A model generated the notes under the pieces. The model was not told the origin of the DNA and searched no databases. It saw only the letters and a program-made list of their open reading frames with translations. This document shows positions 6,266-7,282 of a stretch of DNA of 7,282 nt, piece after piece. The position numbers and the translations under genes were made by a program. Within the stretch, counting starts at the first letter, position 1, and every line of letters starts with the position of its first letter. Location: contig NNSL01000341.1 of NCBI GenBank assembly GCA_003123965.1, positions 1 to 7,282 on the forward strand. The letters run 5' to 3'. The DNA is from Balneolaceae bacterium SMO_bin1 (lineage in GTDB: Bacteria; Bacteroidota; Rhodothermia; Balneolales; Balneolaceae).

Positions 6266-7252
6266 CTATCTATTTAGTCTCAGCGTAACCGTTCCGGCAT
6301 TCGCTGTCAGGTTGATTGGAGTTCCACCTCCATTAATTGAACCTTCTGCGGAGTTACTGGCTTGGGTTCCTTCAAACACCCCTCCCTGGTCGAGCAGTAC
6401 GCTGCTGCCCCGCGCAAATAATCCGTAACCTTCTGTTTCAGGAACGACCAGATTAATGCTTCCGGCATTGGTTTGAAGGTTGATTACTTTGCCAACATTT
6501 TTAAAATGTGCATTAATATCTCCAGCGTTTACCACTGCAATCATTGATCCGGATATATCGGTAGTAGTAACTTTACCGCCGTGAATTTTTAAACGCAGCT
6601 CTCCGGTGGTTTCATCAATATTGATATTGCCGCCATCAGCTCTTGCAAAAATGGTCCCTATGCTTTCATTTATATCGATATTACCCGCTGATGTAAATGC
6701 TTCAACATGGCCAATAATATTCAGCAGCTCTATATTCCCGCTGCTAGCACGCAGCATTTGCTTGCCTCTTACATTTCGGAGGATAACATTGCCGCTCAAT
6801 GTTTTTAAATTCGTCGATACATTTTCAGGCACCTCAATTTTATATGTAAATCTGGTTTGACTGCTCCAGAAACTCGATTTCTGCTTACTTTTCTGCTCAA
6901 TTGATGCTGTAATTTCATTGCCTCTCTTTAAATTTATCACCCTGTAATTATCCAGCACATCGCCAGTTGGCCAAAACGAAAAGCCACGTTCGGCGTACAT
7001 TTCAACACGAATTTTTTGCGAATCTCGCACGCTTATAACTTCAATGTCTCCAGCTGGAGTGAATACGTTTATTTTTCCGTATTCGCCAACAAAGTACTCC
7101 TTCACTATAAGCGGATCTATAACTTGGTGGGGCTGTACCTGGTCTTGATGGTAAGGTTGTGCTGTAGTTCTGAAGGGGCTTAAACACAACAAAACCCCCA
7201 GCCAAATTGCCACCGGGGGAATAATTGATGCAGTTATTTTTTTGATATACAT
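6266..7252 (-). CDS. Exported DUF4097-type beta-strand-repeat protein
   Basis: A 328-residue exported protein. The N-terminal signal peptide has a basic start (MYIKK), a hydrophobic core about 9-25 and likely cleavage after TTAQ (about 32). Residues 50-150 are beta-rich with one charged stretch (KSKQKSS, 121-127). From 153 the protein is built of short strands with recurring SGN/AGN/GGN turns at exact 18-residue steps, the pattern of DUF4097 / putative auto-transporter adhesin (right-handed beta-helix-like) proteins. The end (TPINLTANAGTVTLRLNR, 311-328) is a last turn of the same style. No membrane anchor or sorting domain is visible beyond the signal peptide, so a periplasmic or surface place is inferred. 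The molecular function of the family is not established. The stop lies 8-11 nt before the sensor phosphatase start, which argues for one transcript. ATG at 7250-7252; the 30 nt upstream of it show no definite promoter. Confidence 0.83.
   Translation of the reverse strand: MYIKKITASIIPPVAIWLGVLLCLSPFRTTAQPYHQDQVQPHQVIDPLIVKEYFVGEYGKINVFTPAGDIEVISVRDSQKIRVEMYAERGFSFWPTGDVLDNYRVINLKRGNEITASIEQKSKQKSSFWSSQTRFTYKIEVPENVSTNLKTLSGNVILRNVRGKQMLRASSGNIELLNIIGHVEAFTSAGNIDINESIGTIFARADGGNINIDETTGELRLKIHGGKVTTTDISGSMIAVVNAGDINAHFKNVGKVINLQTNAGSINLVVPETEGYGLFARGSSVLLDQGGVFEGTQASNSAEGSINGGGTPINLTANAGTVTLRLNR
6473..6796 (-). repeat. Six 18-residue (54-nt) protein repeats in the DUF4097 gene
   Basis: Turns SGN (153), SGN (171), AGN (189), GGN (207), GGK (225) and AGD (243) recur at exactly 18 residues. 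Each is followed by a short strand, a second Gly near position 11 of the unit (for example IRG-type VRG, IIG, SIG, TTG, ISG, NVG) and another strand. A seventh, looser turn (AGS, 263) comes at 20 residues. The repeats are conserved as protein, not as DNA, so they are old structural coils rather than recent duplications. Confidence 0.8.
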
Positions 7253-7282
7253 AAGCGCTGGATTTTTATTCTTTCCTACTAC

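Noticed and set aside
6473..6796. A DNA tandem repeat or CRISPR-like array
   Set aside because: The 54-nt periodicity is visible only in the protein; the nucleotide units are not alike and there are no spacers.
7253..7282. Promoter or leader of the DUF4097 gene
   Set aside because: Only 30 nt are available before the window edge; they show a purine-rich GTAGTAGGAAAG about 20 nt from the start but nothing that decides between a leader and an upstream gene.

Overview
The window most likely comes from a Bacteroidota/Balneolota-type marine bacterium (Balneolaceae is my best guess). This rests on protein style and gene content: a 7TM-DISM sensor with a SpoIIE-type phosphatase output, a POTRA-less BamA/TamA-like outer-membrane barrel, a DUF4097 repeat protein, start regions with AT-rich leaders and no clear Shine-Dalgarno, and mid-40s GC by eye. 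The taxonomic call is inference; there is no rRNA or other marker gene here.

Layout. Positions 1-681 (+) hold the C-terminal part of a type-1 periplasmic-binding-fold protein whose start lies outside the window. It converges tail to tail with mltG (678-1715, -), and the two stop codons overlap in a single TTAA. Upstream of mltG, 28 nt away and on the same strand, is a seven-helix Bax inhibitor-1/YccA family membrane protein (1744-2469, -), so these two probably share a transcript. A 207-nt gap (2470-2676) holds a perfect 13-bp hairpin terminator and a second, smaller inverted repeat. These separate the pair from a second minus-strand gene set. In transcription order that set is a DUF4097 beta-strand-repeat surface protein (7252-6266), a sensor/phosphatase gene (6257-4157), and a BamA/TamA-like outer-membrane barrel (4083-2677) that ends at the terminator.

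The main point of interest is the sensor/phosphatase locus. It appears as three separate reading frames, but these join into one 700-residue protein: signal peptide, extracytoplasmic beta-sandwich sensor domain, seven membrane helices, coiled coil, SpoIIE/PP2C phosphatase. Joining them needs exactly one restored base at each of two homopolymer runs (G2 to G3 near 5300, A5 to A6 near 4980). The total then becomes exactly 701 codons, and seven helices result. Either the gene is a recent pseudogene, or the sequence carries two single-base homopolymer deletions as errors; recoding is less likely. As intact genes, the set would pair an envelope-sensing phosphatase with two exported envelope proteins, which suggests an envelope stress or surface-remodelling unit (inference).

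I found no CRISPR array, insertion sequence, tRNA, rRNA or recognisable defence system.
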